From: a virus
DNA: 38,574 nt
Virus record (IMG/VR): IMGVR_UViG_3300033143_005499
Span: 1 to 38,574 of that record
Reading direction: 5' to 3' (one strand)
The notes below the pieces were generated by a model that made no database searches, had not been told where the DNA came from, and saw only the letters and a program-made list of their open reading frames with translations. Shown in pieces: positions 7,781 to 15,211 of the stretch (the first letter of the stretch is position 1; each line of letters begins with the position of its first letter). The position numbers were made by a program, and so were the translations under genes.

Positions 7781-9292
7781 ATGGCAACAAAAACAGATAT
7801 ACCAGTAAATCCAGAGTTAAAGAAAAATGAGAACAAGTATAATCGGATAGAAATTCTTCTTGAACAGGACGAAGAAAAAATCCGGGAAGAGTTTTGCATT
7901 AAATTACCTAATGAAGATAATAATGGGTATGAGGAAAGAAAGAAAACATTTGACAAGACTTTTATTAATCCTGTTCAGGATTTGGTGACATCACCGGTTA
8001 ATTCTGTTTTTCGGCAAGGATACAGTTTAGAAGTTGATAATGAAAATTCGTTATTGAATGATTTTCTTAAAGATGTCACCCAGGGTAATGATGACGTTAT
8101 TCCTTATCGACAATATTTGAAAGATTATATAGGACCAAGCATCAGAGCTTATGGAACTGTTTTTGTTGTTGTCGATAAACCCCGTAACGTACCGTTAAAC
8201 AAAGAAGACGAAAAGAATAATGGATTACCCTATCTGTCGACTTTAAGACCGCAGGACGTTATTAGCTGGCAGTTTAAGGACGGCAAGTTGTTATGGTTTG
8301 CTTATCGAAAACTAATTGAAGAAGTTTGGGAAGATCCATTTATGGAAGAAAAGCCCGGATCAATCCCCGCTGAAGTGCTTTGGACTCAAACCCAAATGGT
8401 TATCAGAAAAGAAGATGACGGTGAAATAATAGAAGTATTTGATCATAATTGGGGAGTAGTGCCAGTAATTATTCAAGCATCATTTCTAAATAGACCGTCT
8501 GACATAATCGGCAATAGCGCAATGATGGAAAGCTCAAATGCTATTATTATAATGGGCAATTTGCTAAACCAAGGAGTGTTTGAATTACAAAAGCATGGAT
8601 CTGCATTATTACTTATGCCGGAAAGCGCAACGAGTGCAAGTAATCTTGAAACTGAAGACAATGGAGCAGTGTTAACTAAGAGGCATGACCGGGGGACTAT
8701 GTTACAATTTGATGGTGAAACACCTCCGAGCTATTTAGTTAAAGAATTAGAAGTTGACCGGCTTTTATCTTGGGCTGAAATGTATGGCAAGAGAGCAGTT
8801 GAAAATGAACGTGATTTAAAATCAGTTGCAAAAAAAGGTTCTGACGGATCCGATGTCCAGGAAAGCGGTTTTGCAAAGGTGATTAGTCGGGAACCGTACG
8901 AAACATCACTAATTGCATTGTCGGAAGACCTGGAAAGCAGTACTAATAAAATATTGTTTGTTGTCGACACAATGCTGGCAGAGAAAAACGAATGGAAAAA
9001 CGAATTTGATAAGGACTATGATCTTAGGACCAAGAAACAAAAACTTGAAGAAATCAAAATTGCAATTGATGCCGGTGTATGGAAAGTTTCTGAAACGCTT
9101 ATTAAGGAAATGTGGAAAAATTATACAGTCGAAGAAATCCGAGACGAAAAATTACAAGAAGCTGTGTTTACTGAAATTGATGAAGCTGAAGCAGATATTC
9201 TTGACGAGAAATTAATTGCTGAAATGACTGACAAAAATTTTAATAACACAGATAACAATGTTCCTTTTCAGAAAAAAGAAGGAGAAAATTAA
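7781..9292 (+). CDS. Portal protein
   Basis: 503 residues with AGGAG 7 bases before the ATG. Its place directly after terL, its length and its composition fit a siphovirus/myovirus portal: 'NPVQDLVTSPVNSVF' near residues 60-75, 'AYGTVFVVVDKP' near 125, 'LRPQDVISWQF' near 158, and an acidic helical C-terminus. The portal is a dodecamer that forms the DNA entry channel at one head vertex. Normally the next gene is the gp7-type minor head protein, here displaced to 34226. No catalytic motif applies, so assignment rests on context and pattern. Confidence 0.8.
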   Translation: MATKTDIPVNPELKKNENKYNRIEILLEQDEEKIREEFCIKLPNEDNNGYEERKKTFDKTFINPVQDLVTSPVNSVFRQGYSLEVDNENSLLNDFLKDVTQGNDDVIPYRQYLKDYIGPSIRAYGTVFVVVDKPRNVPLNKEDEKNNGLPYLSTLRPQDVISWQFKDGKLLWFAYRKLIEEVWEDPFMEEKPGSIPAEVLWTQTQMVIRKEDDGEIIEVFDHNWGVVPVIIQASFLNRPSDIIGNSAMMESSNAIIIMGNLLNQGVFELQKHGSALLLMPESATSASNLETEDNGAVLTKRHDRGTMLQFDGETPPSYLVKELEVDRLLSWAEMYGKRAVENERDLKSVAKKGSDGSDVQESGFAKVISREPYETSLIALSEDLESSTNKILFVVDTMLAEKNEWKNEFDKDYDLRTKKQKLEEIKIAIDAGVWKVSETLIKEMWKNYTVEEIRDEKLQEAVFTEIDEAEADILDEKLIAEMTDKNFNNTDNNVPFQKKEGEN

Positions 9293-9300
9293 GAAAACTA

Positions 9301-9350
9301 TAGACATTTGAATTGCGTGAATTATATTGATTAGTATGAATCCGCAATTC
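9301..9350 (+). promoter_or_regulatory. Promoter and dyad at the start of the structured leader
   Basis: TAGACA (9301-9306) and TATATT (9323-9328) are 16 bp apart. A perfect inverted repeat GAATTGCG (9310-9317) / CGCAATTC (9343-9350) brackets the -10 and start site, so it could be an operator. The -10 is followed by GATTAGTATGA, nearly the same as after the promoter at 3875. The transcript would begin at about 9335. Confidence 0.45.
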
Positions 9351-9488
9351 CAAACAACTAAATTATATTACAAAAATTTTTATGCAAAGCTCAGTCTTAA
9401 ACATGGCTTTGTAAATTCACCCGTTCAACAAACATCTGCCTATCTTTGCGGATTCTGTTCATTTGTTTGTTGTAACGGGTTTTTTTTA
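9335..9488 (+). ncRNA. Candidate structured leader or small RNA (about 150 nt)
   Basis: The predicted RNA has three paired elements. A hairpin forms from CAAAGC (9385-9390) with GCTTTG (9406-9411). A 16-bp terminator stem forms from 9419-9434 with 9464-9480. The 5' end GAATCCGCAA (9338-9347) is perfectly complementary to TTGCGGATTC (9446-9455) in the terminator loop. That last pairing would be a pseudoknot or an alternative to the terminator. The element lies between portal and the glycan genes. An independent small RNA, an attenuator or a regulated leader are all possible; no known RNA family is recognised. Confidence 0.4.
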
Positions 9489-9500
9489 TTTATGAGGTGA
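9336..9500 (+). CDS. Possible 54-residue leaderless ORF overlapping the structured RNA
   Basis: ATG at 9336 sits directly after the ATTAGT of the promoter and the frame stays open to TGA at 9498, across the hairpins and the T-run. The product would contain a cysteine-rich hydrophobic end (LCGFCSFVCCNGFFLF). An open frame of this length in AT-rich DNA is uncommon but not improbable, and the RNA structure explains the sequence at least as well. Listed because the start context matches that of the genes at 3910 and 35317. Confidence 0.2.
   Translation: MNPQFQTTKLYYKNFYAKLSLKHGFVNSPVQQTSAYLCGFCSFVCCNGFFLFMR
9419..9487 (+). terminator. Intrinsic terminator with large loop, upstream of the glycan cluster
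   Basis: ACCCGTTCAACAAACA (9419-9434) pairs with the complementary arm at 9464-9480 with a single bulged T (9473), followed by T at 9480-9487. The 29-base loop contains the segment complementary to the RNA 5' end. The next ribosome site (GAGGTGA) follows within 10 bases, so read-through must occur for the downstream genes to share this transcript. Confidence 0.65.
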
Positions 9501-9504
9501 GATT

Positions 9505-9690
9505 ATGAAGAATCCCAAAATATACGAAATGCAATTACATGATGAAACTTATCTTGGTGATGATCTGTTTGTAACAAGAGTTCCTGGCGGTTGGGTATAT
9601 ACACAAGTTGTTACTGAAGGTAGCGGTGATCAAAATGTTAGATTTGCTGTTTTTGTGCCTTTCAGTAAAGAGTTTATAGACAGGGAATAA
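9505..9690 (+). CDS. Hypothetical 61-residue protein
   Basis: Preceded by GAGGTGA at good spacing. Compact and probably all-beta: 'TYLGDDLFVTRVPGGWVYTQ' then 'FAVFVPFSKEF'. The RVPGGWVY stretch reminds me of small phage and plasmid proteins of unknown role, but I do not recognise a named family. First gene of the cargo region after the terminator. Confidence 0.55.
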   Translation: MKNPKIYEMQLHDETYLGDDLFVTRVPGGWVYTQVVTEGSGDQNVRFAVFVPFSKEFIDRE

Positions 9691-9705
9691 TTTTAGGAAA
9701 ATATT

Positions 9706-9861
9706 ATGAAAAAAGAAATAAAAATAGGTTATGATTGGCAGCCTGAAGATGCTTATTTCGCTATTACGAAATTGTTAAAAGAATTAGGTGTTGAATTTGA
9801 TGAATTTGATGAAGAATATATGCGTATTGAATATGAAATACCGGAATTGTTAGGAGAATAA
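9706..9861 (+). CDS. Hypothetical acidic 51-residue protein
   Basis: ATG at 9706 follows an AGGA motif 8 bases upstream and the frame ends at TAA 9859-9861. The product starts MKKEIKIGYDWQPE and has an acidic second half (EFDEFDEEYM). Its end (TTAGGAGAATAA) supplies the ribosome site for the next glycosyltransferase. No family recognised. Confidence 0.5.
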   Translation: MKKEIKIGYDWQPEDAYFAITKLLKELGVEFDEFDEEYMRIEYEIPELLGE

Positions 9862-9862
9862 T

Positions 9863-10777
9863 ATCAATATACTTTTCAATGCATCAAAATGTTGTTTGGG
9901 ACCAAATGGTGGTTCGAAAACGATAATTAAATCTGCCGAAACATTAAATCAATTAGGCCATGGGTCAATAATTTGGTCACCAATAAATAATTATATTTGG
10001 CATAAACCAAATGTTGTAATTGAAACAACAAGAGACGCTAATTTGTTTAATGCTGTTGATTGTATAGTAAATGTATCAGTTTGGGATGTACAAAGTACTA
10101 TAGACTTTTCATGTAATAAATGTAACAACAAAGTATGGTATTTACGAGGTTGGGAGGCCTGGGTTAAAGGTGAACAATACCTAATAGACCAAATCAAAAA
10201 ATTTGTCAATGCCGGTGGTAGGATGATATGTAATTCTTCCTGGCTAATTAATCAGTTGAAAGAAAAGTGTAATGTTGAAAGTGTTCTTTGTTGGTCGGGA
10301 CTGGACCTTGATTTTTGGAGACCACACACAGAATTAAGATATGATATTGGTTTTATGAAATACAAAAGGCACGAGACAAAAAGAAATGATTTGATGGAGA
10401 ATATTGCAGGGTTAAGAAAAGTGAAATCATTTGAAGTCAATATAAAATCTAATTTAGATGACTATAAATTGAGATGTGTTTATTCTGATTGCAAAATGTG
10501 GTTTTGTCCCACAGAAAACGAAGGATTTCATAATGTCGGTGCAGAAGCTAATTTATGTGGCTGTCTTATTTTTTGTAATCGTATGCAGTCTAACGGGATG
10601 TCTGATTATGCGACTGAAGAAACAGCGGAACGTTTTTCCGATTGGGATGAATTACTCAAAAAATTATCAAAGCCAGACTTTGACAAAATTCCTAAAATGC
10701 AGAAATTGTTAAAAGAGAAGATTGGATCTCGTGAAACTAATATGAAACGTTTCGTAAAAATGTTGGAGGAAAAATGA
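9863..10777 (+). CDS. Glycosyltransferase, GT4-like (GT-B fold), with unusual start
   Basis: About 304 residues. The natural N-terminus '(M)NILFNASKCCLGPNGGSKT' begins at ATC 9863, six bases after GGAG; the first ordinary start is TTG 9896, which would cut off the first beta strand. Either ATC is used or an ATG was miscalled. The C-terminal part has the GT4-like signature 'WFCPTENEGFHNVGAEAN' followed by a GC-L-I segment, where the glutamates bind the sugar nucleotide. It should move a sugar from an NDP donor to an unknown acceptor. The end overlaps the next gene by 4 bp. Confidence 0.7.
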   Translation: MNILFNASKCCLGPNGGSKTIIKSAETLNQLGHGSIIWSPINNYIWHKPNVVIETTRDANLFNAVDCIVNVSVWDVQSTIDFSCNKCNNKVWYLRGWEAWVKGEQYLIDQIKKFVNAGGRMICNSSWLINQLKEKCNVESVLCWSGLDLDFWRPHTELRYDIGFMKYKRHETKRNDLMENIAGLRKVKSFEVNIKSNLDDYKLRCVYSDCKMWFCPTENEGFHNVGAEANLCGCLIFCNRMQSNGMSDYATEETAERFSDWDELLKKLSKPDFDKIPKMQKLLKEKIGSRETNMKRFVKMLEEK

Positions 10778-10995
10778 ATTCTTTTGAAATTATATCTATA
10801 ATGGGAGGGGTGTTGTTAGTGGGTCTTGCTCTTATAGCAACGTGTTGTTATATCTTCCCAATAAAAAAGAAGCTGACAGATGAGGAAATACTTGAAAAAC
10901 AATTAGAAAACTGTTCTCCAAGGGTAAAAGAAGCATTTAGTATGGATATAGACGAACTTGATAGATATTACGATTCTTTGGATGACAACAAATGA
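10774..10995 (+). CDS. Small single-pass membrane protein
   Basis: 73 residues: one N-terminal membrane helix (about residues 5-28, 'IISIMGGVLLVGLALIATCC') and an acidic cytoplasmic tail ('LDRYYDSLDDNK'). Start ATG overlaps the previous stop (ATGA) and has GGAGGA 5 bases upstream. One of only two clear membrane proteins in the cargo. Function unknown. Confidence 0.6.
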   Translation: MNSFEIISIMGGVLLVGLALIATCCYIFPIKKKLTDEEILEKQLENCSPRVKEAFSMDIDELDRYYDSLDDNK

Positions 10996-11159
10996 AAAGA
11001 TACATAACATTAGAAGATTGTGTATTACCTGATGGAGATAGCTGTCCTTATTTTTTTTATAATGGAATTGACCATGCTAATTGTAGCCGTGATGACCATA
11101 GAGCGTCTCCAGATAAGCTATTCGATAAATGTCCATTTAAAATGTTAAATGAGTTATAA
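10992..11159 (+). CDS. Cysteine-containing 55-residue protein
   Basis: ATG 10992 overlaps the preceding stop and the TAA at 11157-11159 overlaps the next ATG by one base. The product has four cysteines spaced across its length (DCVLP, SCPYF, NCSRD, KCPFK) plus two histidines, suggesting a small zinc-binding or disulfide fold. No family recognised. Tight packing on both sides supports translation. Confidence 0.5.
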   Translation: MKRYITLEDCVLPDGDSCPYFFYNGIDHANCSRDDHRASPDKLFDKCPFKMLNEL

Positions 11160-11377
11160 TGGTAAAGTTTAAAGTCTTTAGTTTTGATAGTGAGTCTTGG
11201 AGGATTAATCAATTCCAAAACAGGGTTAATGAATTTTTGAATTCTCATGAAATATTAGATGTGAAATGTGAACAGCATTCAGAAAAAATAGAAACATGGT
11301 TTGATGCAAAGTCTGAGTATTATATCAGTTATATTGTAAAATACAAAACTAAAAACAATGTAAGTATTACACAATGA
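11159..11377 (+). CDS. Small protein resembling the Cse60-like family
   Basis: 72 residues: 'VKFKVFSF' strand, a helix ('FQNRVNEFLNSHEILDVKCE') and a final strand ('YYISYIVKYK'). This beta-alpha-beta layout with a N-F-L-x..-E-I-L/I-D-V pattern recalls Cse60-like small proteins found in Firmicutes and phages. Role unknown. Overlaps its neighbours by 1 and 4 bp. Confidence 0.5.
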   Translation: MVKFKVFSFDSESWRINQFQNRVNEFLNSHEILDVKCEQHSEKIETWFDAKSEYYISYIVKYKTKNNVSITQ

Positions 11378-11982
11378 AAAAATTCATAGATAAATGTTTT
11401 CAAGAAGTTCCCATCAAGGGAATAATACATATTGGAGCTCATGAACTACAGGAAAGAAAGCATTATCTAAAACATGGTATTGGTAAAATTGTCTGGATTG
11501 AAGCTAATGGTCCACTTGCTGCAAAGTATAAAGAAAGGATTGATTCTACTAACGAAATAATAATTAATCACGTAATAGGTAGATATGATAGAGAAGATGT
11601 GATATTCAGAAAATCAAGTAATAATGAATGTTCATCTTCTGTTTTTGAATTTTCCGGCCATAAAGAAATGTATCCTCATGTTAAAGAAAAAAAATGTGAA
11701 AAGAGAATGTCGTTTACTTTAGACTATATTTTGTCAATTTATAACATTAATCCTGAAGATTACAACATGTTAGTTTTAGATTGCGAGGGATCGGAATTAA
11801 ATGTATTAAAAGGCGCTGGAAATTATTTAAAAACGTGTGATTATATCATTACGGAGGTTGCATTTACAGAACTTTGGAAAGGCGGTTGTACTTTTGACCA
11901 GATTGACAAATGTTTAACAAATAACAGCTGCTTTGAAAACCGTACTCATACCGATATGTTTTATGTTAGGAACAAAAAATGA
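11374..11982 (+). CDS. FkbM-family methyltransferase
   Basis: 202 residues. The AdoMet-binding first strand is 'GIIHIGAHELQERKHY' (15-30), with a following acidic strand end (WIEAN). 'MLVLDCEGSELNVLKGA' (about 130-146) is the FkbM hallmark (D-x-E-G-x-E-x-x-x-L-x-G). The family O-methylates sugar hydroxyls on glycans and antibiotics. Overlaps neighbours by 4 bp on both sides. A second, diverged FkbM gene occurs at 21117. Confidence 0.8.
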   Translation: MKKFIDKCFQEVPIKGIIHIGAHELQERKHYLKHGIGKIVWIEANGPLAAKYKERIDSTNEIIINHVIGRYDREDVIFRKSSNNECSSSVFEFSGHKEMYPHVKEKKCEKRMSFTLDYILSIYNINPEDYNMLVLDCEGSELNVLKGAGNYLKTCDYIITEVAFTELWKGGCTFDQIDKCLTNNSCFENRTHTDMFYVRNKK

Positions 11983-12392
11983 AATATCCATATCTGATAG
12001 TTATTTATGGCCGGTTTCAAGATGCCGAAAACAAAAAACAGCAATTAATGATCGACGAAAAATGTACTTGCGGATATAGGCCTTATGCAAAAAAATTCGG
12101 AGAAATCATTTACCTTGCACCGCAAAAAGTAAAAGAACCGTGGGAAAAGTCAATAACAAAACAAATAGAATTGTTTCAATATCTTAAAACTAAACCGAAT
12201 AGCATTGTTTGGTCAGTTAAATTTGATCCACAAAAAGATGTTGTATTAAAAGACCTTCCAAATAAAAAAGTATACTATTCCTGTTGTTCGAGAAATATGA
12301 TTAATAGTTTTTGTGATATTAGTTTAGTTGATACCGAGAACCGCTTAGAACGTAACGCAAGACTTTGGGTAAAAGGTAAAGATCCTGATTAA
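11979..12392 (+). pseudogene. Glycosyltransferase, N-terminal part of a frameshifted gene
   Basis: 137 residues that look like a GT-B N-terminal domain: an initial 'YPYLIVIYGRFQDAENKKQQ' and a final 'NARLWVKGKDPD' that in related proteins runs straight into the second domain. Here the frame stops at TAA 12390-12392. Adding one T to the TT at 12389-12390 would read DLKIRHSKHKVVCTP and join it to the downstream ORF. Whether the break is real or a read error cannot be decided here. Confidence 0.55.
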
Positions 12393-12790
12393 AGATTAGA
12401 CATTCGAAACATAAAGTGGTATGCACTCCTTTCCTGTCTATGGACCAGGTAAGACAACATATTCCATTGGCTAAGATTGGGATACTATTGACAGAGCATC
12501 CAGCCGAAGGTTTTCCTCAAAGCGTTTTAGAGATGGCTATGTGCGGATTACCGGTTATTTATTTAGCAAGTGCACCGAGTAACAAATATTACAAAAGAAT
12601 AATAATACAAATTAAAGAGAAACATGAAATCAGAAAAAAAGCAATAGAGACATTAAATAGTTATCACAATTTAGCAAAAGATGATGCTGATTGGGGATAT
12701 TATTTTAGGGAATGTGCAAAAAATCATTATTCACTTGAAAAGAGCTACGAAAGCATTTTAAAAGGACTTAACTATAAATGCACAAAGTAA
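12389..12790 (+). pseudogene. Glycosyltransferase, C-terminal part of a frameshifted gene
   Basis: Continuation of the preceding gene in another frame; the first standalone start would be GTG 12416 (124 residues). It has the GT-B C-terminal signature 'TEHPAEGFPQSVLEMAMCG', whose glutamate pair binds the nucleotide-sugar. Repaired, the whole gene would be about 270 residues, close to other glycosyltransferases here. It overlaps the next gene by 13 bp, so translation of the second half may still be coupled. Confidence 0.55.
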
Positions 12791-13530
12791 TAACAATGAG
12801 TGATAGAGACTATTTTCAATACGGGAAATACTTTCTTCAAACCAGGAACAGAATTAATGCTGATTTTGTTTTGTATACTTCTAATTTAACCGGTGAACAA
12901 ATAAAGATCTGTAGGAAGCATGATATAGAAGTAAAGTTTGTTAATTCGAAAATTTGGGAATTGAGAATGCAGACTTTGAAGTTTCGGTTTTTGTTGGAGG
13001 AATTATCTCTTGAAGTAAACTGCTTTTGTGATTTTGACACATTTTTTCTAAAAGATTTTATACGCATTATATTACATCAACAAAATGATTTTAGTTTAGG
13101 GATAACAACGACAGAAGGATATAAACAGAATGTTTATGATAGAGCAAAGGCAAACGGTGGTGTAATATTTGCCTATAGTAATAGTGTATGGATATTAAAA
13201 TTTGCTATTAAATGTATTAATTTGGGAGGCCATAAAGATTTACCTGAATACGATCAAATATGGAAAACGCTTGAAGATCCGAAAAGAGCTGAACATAAAC
13301 GACATTCAAGGTGGAATCAAAGATGGTGGTGTGATCAGGTGTTTTTGTCCGCATTAGTATTAGCAAAAGATAGATTTGATGTGTCATTGTTCCCCTGTAA
13401 AAAATTCAATGCATTAGATGCGGATCCAAGTATAATTGATAATCCTGGATGTGTAATTAAGGATAATGGTGTTGTTGAGAATGACATTTATATTGGGCAT
13501 TTAAAGAATTCCGGCAGAGGGAAAATTTGA
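12778..13530 (+). CDS. GT-A type glycosyltransferase with DFD motif
   Basis: 250 residues. 'VNCFCDFDTFFLKDF' contains the metal-binding DxD (85-87), preceded by the typical 'LKFRFLLEEL' helix, as in nucleotide-diphospho-sugar transferases that use small-protein or sugar acceptors. A 'WNQRWWCDQVFLSALV' segment (residues 179-194) fits the acceptor-side D-Q motif. The end 'IGHLKNSGRGKI' supplies the H found after the DxD in many GT-A enzymes. Overlaps the next TTG start by 4 bp. Confidence 0.7.
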   Translation: MHKVITMSDRDYFQYGKYFLQTRNRINADFVLYTSNLTGEQIKICRKHDIEVKFVNSKIWELRMQTLKFRFLLEELSLEVNCFCDFDTFFLKDFIRIILHQQNDFSLGITTTEGYKQNVYDRAKANGGVIFAYSNSVWILKFAIKCINLGGHKDLPEYDQIWKTLEDPKRAEHKRHSRWNQRWWCDQVFLSALVLAKDRFDVSLFPCKKFNALDADPSIIDNPGCVIKDNGVVENDIYIGHLKNSGRGKI

Positions 13531-14270
13531 TAGTATCAATTAATAGAAACGGTCTTTGCAATCGCATTAAATCATTAGTAACCGCAATGGTATACGATGA
13601 TAATGCAAGGGTGTATTGGCAGGAATCACAAAAGGTTAATTGTCATTTCAGTGATTTATTTGAAAACAAAATATATCTATCAGGAATTCCATCAGGAGCA
13701 AAGGTATGTGGTTCATGGGAATGGTTATTTATGAAGGGGAAAGGAAAACCAGAAATAGATTTTCTTTATAATAAAACTCCACAAAAATATATTGATATGA
13801 TACTTCCAAAGATTTTGACATTAGTACCTACAAAGAAGATAAAGCGGAAAATAAACAGATTCGTGATAGAGAACGAACTTGATAAGCCATTTACGACGAT
13901 TAGTTTACGAACATGGAACAGAGCGTTTAAAAGAGCAAATAGGCGAATAACTAATATAACAGATACATATCGAGTGATTTGGCAAATAGACCAAAAAGAA
14001 AAAATATTATTAACTTGTGATGATAAAGATACAATAGAAAAAATAGTTGAAAAATTCCCTGATCGTGATATTGTTTACTTTCCAAAAGAAAGTTATGATA
14101 CCGAAAGAACTGGGATTCAAGGTGCGTTGGCAGAGCTTTGTTGTGGTAGTTACTGCAGGAAGTTGTATGCTTCTTATCGCAGTACCTTTAGTGAAATCCA
14201 ATGGTGGATAGGTGGGTGCAAGGCTGAAGTTGAAGTGTTTAATGAATATAAGCAGATTCGGAGAGAGTGA
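13527..14270 (+). CDS. Fucosyltransferase-like glycosyltransferase (copy 1)
   Basis: 247 residues with a TTG start overlapping the previous stop (TTGA). The N-terminus 'INRNGLCNRIKSLVTAM' is the G-L-C/G-N-R-L/I signature of GT-B fucosyltransferase-like proteins (NodZ/O-fucosyltransferase/GT11 group). 'SLRTWNRAFKRANR' stands where the H/S-x-R-x-W motif contacts GDP-sugar, and 'YASYRSTFSEIQWWI' near the end matches the conserved S-x-F-S/A region. Same family as the gene at 19655. Donor sugar uncertain. Confidence 0.65.
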   Translation: MIVSINRNGLCNRIKSLVTAMVYDDNARVYWQESQKVNCHFSDLFENKIYLSGIPSGAKVCGSWEWLFMKGKGKPEIDFLYNKTPQKYIDMILPKILTLVPTKKIKRKINRFVIENELDKPFTTISLRTWNRAFKRANRRITNITDTYRVIWQIDQKEKILLTCDDKDTIEKIVEKFPDRDIVYFPKESYDTERTGIQGALAELCCGSYCRKLYASYRSTFSEIQWWIGGCKAEVEVFNEYKQIRRE

Positions 14271-14271
14271 T

Positions 14272-14463
14272 ATGCAAACAATAAATCGTTGTTTATTTGA
14301 CGGGTTATGTGATAGCGATGTAGGTAATATGGGAGATATTCTTGATAAAATTGACGAAATAGTTAATTGGATAAATAGCTTTGAAGATGGGTTTAAAAAG
14401 GGTTGCAATAACAAAGCATTCGATGATGTCATTGAAGCTTTTAATGAACAATGGGGTAAATAA
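14272..14463 (+). CDS. Hypothetical 63-residue protein
   Basis: I choose ATG 14272, which follows GGAGAGAG just after the previous stop, over the upstream in-frame start at 14212 that would overlap the fucosyltransferase by 59 bases. Helical and acidic, with two cysteines near the N-terminus (NRCLFDGLCDSD). No family recognised. Overlaps the following methyltransferase start by one base. Confidence 0.5.
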   Translation: MQTINRCLFDGLCDSDVGNMGDILDKIDEIVNWINSFEDGFKKGCNNKAFDDVIEAFNEQWGK

Positions 14464-14954
14464 TGAATGAACTAACAGAATTAGCCAACAAATACGGAAC
14501 CGATAAAGGCAATTTGAAACATGCCTATACTTATATCTATTCTGATTATTTTGAGCACATGATGAATGACGATTTGAAAATATTGGAAATAGGTGTTGAC
14601 GATGGAGCGAGTATAAAAATGTGGTTGGATTATTTTCCTTGTTCGGTTATTTACGGGTTAGATGTTTTGAGCAATCCATTGCCATCGATTGGGAGGTATT
14701 TGCATTTTAAAATCGATCAATTGGAATGGGCAAAAACCATGAAAAATGAATTGTTTAGATATGACATAATAATAGACGATGGGTCACACGAATTAGATAC
14801 AACTATTCAAACATACGAAAATCTAAAAAACAGTTTCACTAAATATTATTTCATAGAAGATCTGGACGCGAAGAGAAGTAAACGTGCTATGAAAATATTC
14901 CAGGACAAAGGATTTAAAAAACTTTCAGCTAAATTGGCGGTATTTGAGAAATGA
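14463..14954 (+). CDS. Class I AdoMet methyltransferase (macrocin O-methyltransferase-like)
   Basis: 163 residues. 'LTELANKYGTDKGNLKHAYT' at the N-terminus is characteristic of the macrocin/demethylmacrocin-type sugar O-methyltransferases. It is followed by 'ILEIGVDDGASIKMW' (motif I) and 'YGLDV', then 'YDIIIDDGSHELDTT' with the acidic metal/substrate residues. Shorter than the usual family length, with a brief C-terminus. Likely methylates a sugar hydroxyl. Overlaps neighbours by 1 and 4 bp. Confidence 0.75.
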   Translation: MNELTELANKYGTDKGNLKHAYTYIYSDYFEHMMNDDLKILEIGVDDGASIKMWLDYFPCSVIYGLDVLSNPLPSIGRYLHFKIDQLEWAKTMKNELFRYDIIIDDGSHELDTTIQTYENLKNSFTKYYFIEDLDAKRSKRAMKIFQDKGFKKLSAKLAVFEK

Positions 14955-15211
14955 TTACAATAAAAAAGAAAGCTAAATATGTGAATATAGAAGGAGTAAA
15001 CACAATTGGAGAGAATAGGAAAGTTGTAGGAACGATTGAACTTTCCATAAAATTAGATGAAGATGTCGAGAAAGAAGCTGTTAGTATACAAGAAAAATCG
15101 TTATCGTTTATTGAAGCAATAGGCGTGTTTTTGAAAGATGCAATAGAAACTGAGAGTATGATGTGGGATGATGAGGAAAACAAAGCTTGTGAATTGGATA
15201 TAGAGTTATGA
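14951..15211 (+). CDS. Hypothetical 86-residue acidic protein
   Basis: A first half of beta strands ('AKYVNIEGVNTIGENRKVVG', then 'TIELSIKLDEDVE') and a helical acidic end ('MWDDEENKACELDIEL'). The pattern suggests a small beta-sandwich, but no named family is recognised. Overlaps both neighbours by 4 bp. Confidence 0.5.
   Translation: MITIKKKAKYVNIEGVNTIGENRKVVGTIELSIKLDEDVEKEAVSIQEKSLSFIEAIGVFLKDAIETESMMWDDEENKACELDIEL

Noticed and set aside
14010-14432. 140-codon - strand ORF across the fucosyltransferase and 63-residue gene
   Set aside because: Its length comes from low-complexity serine- and leucine-rich translation of AT-rich coding DNA, and the + strand genes there have good motifs and overlaps.
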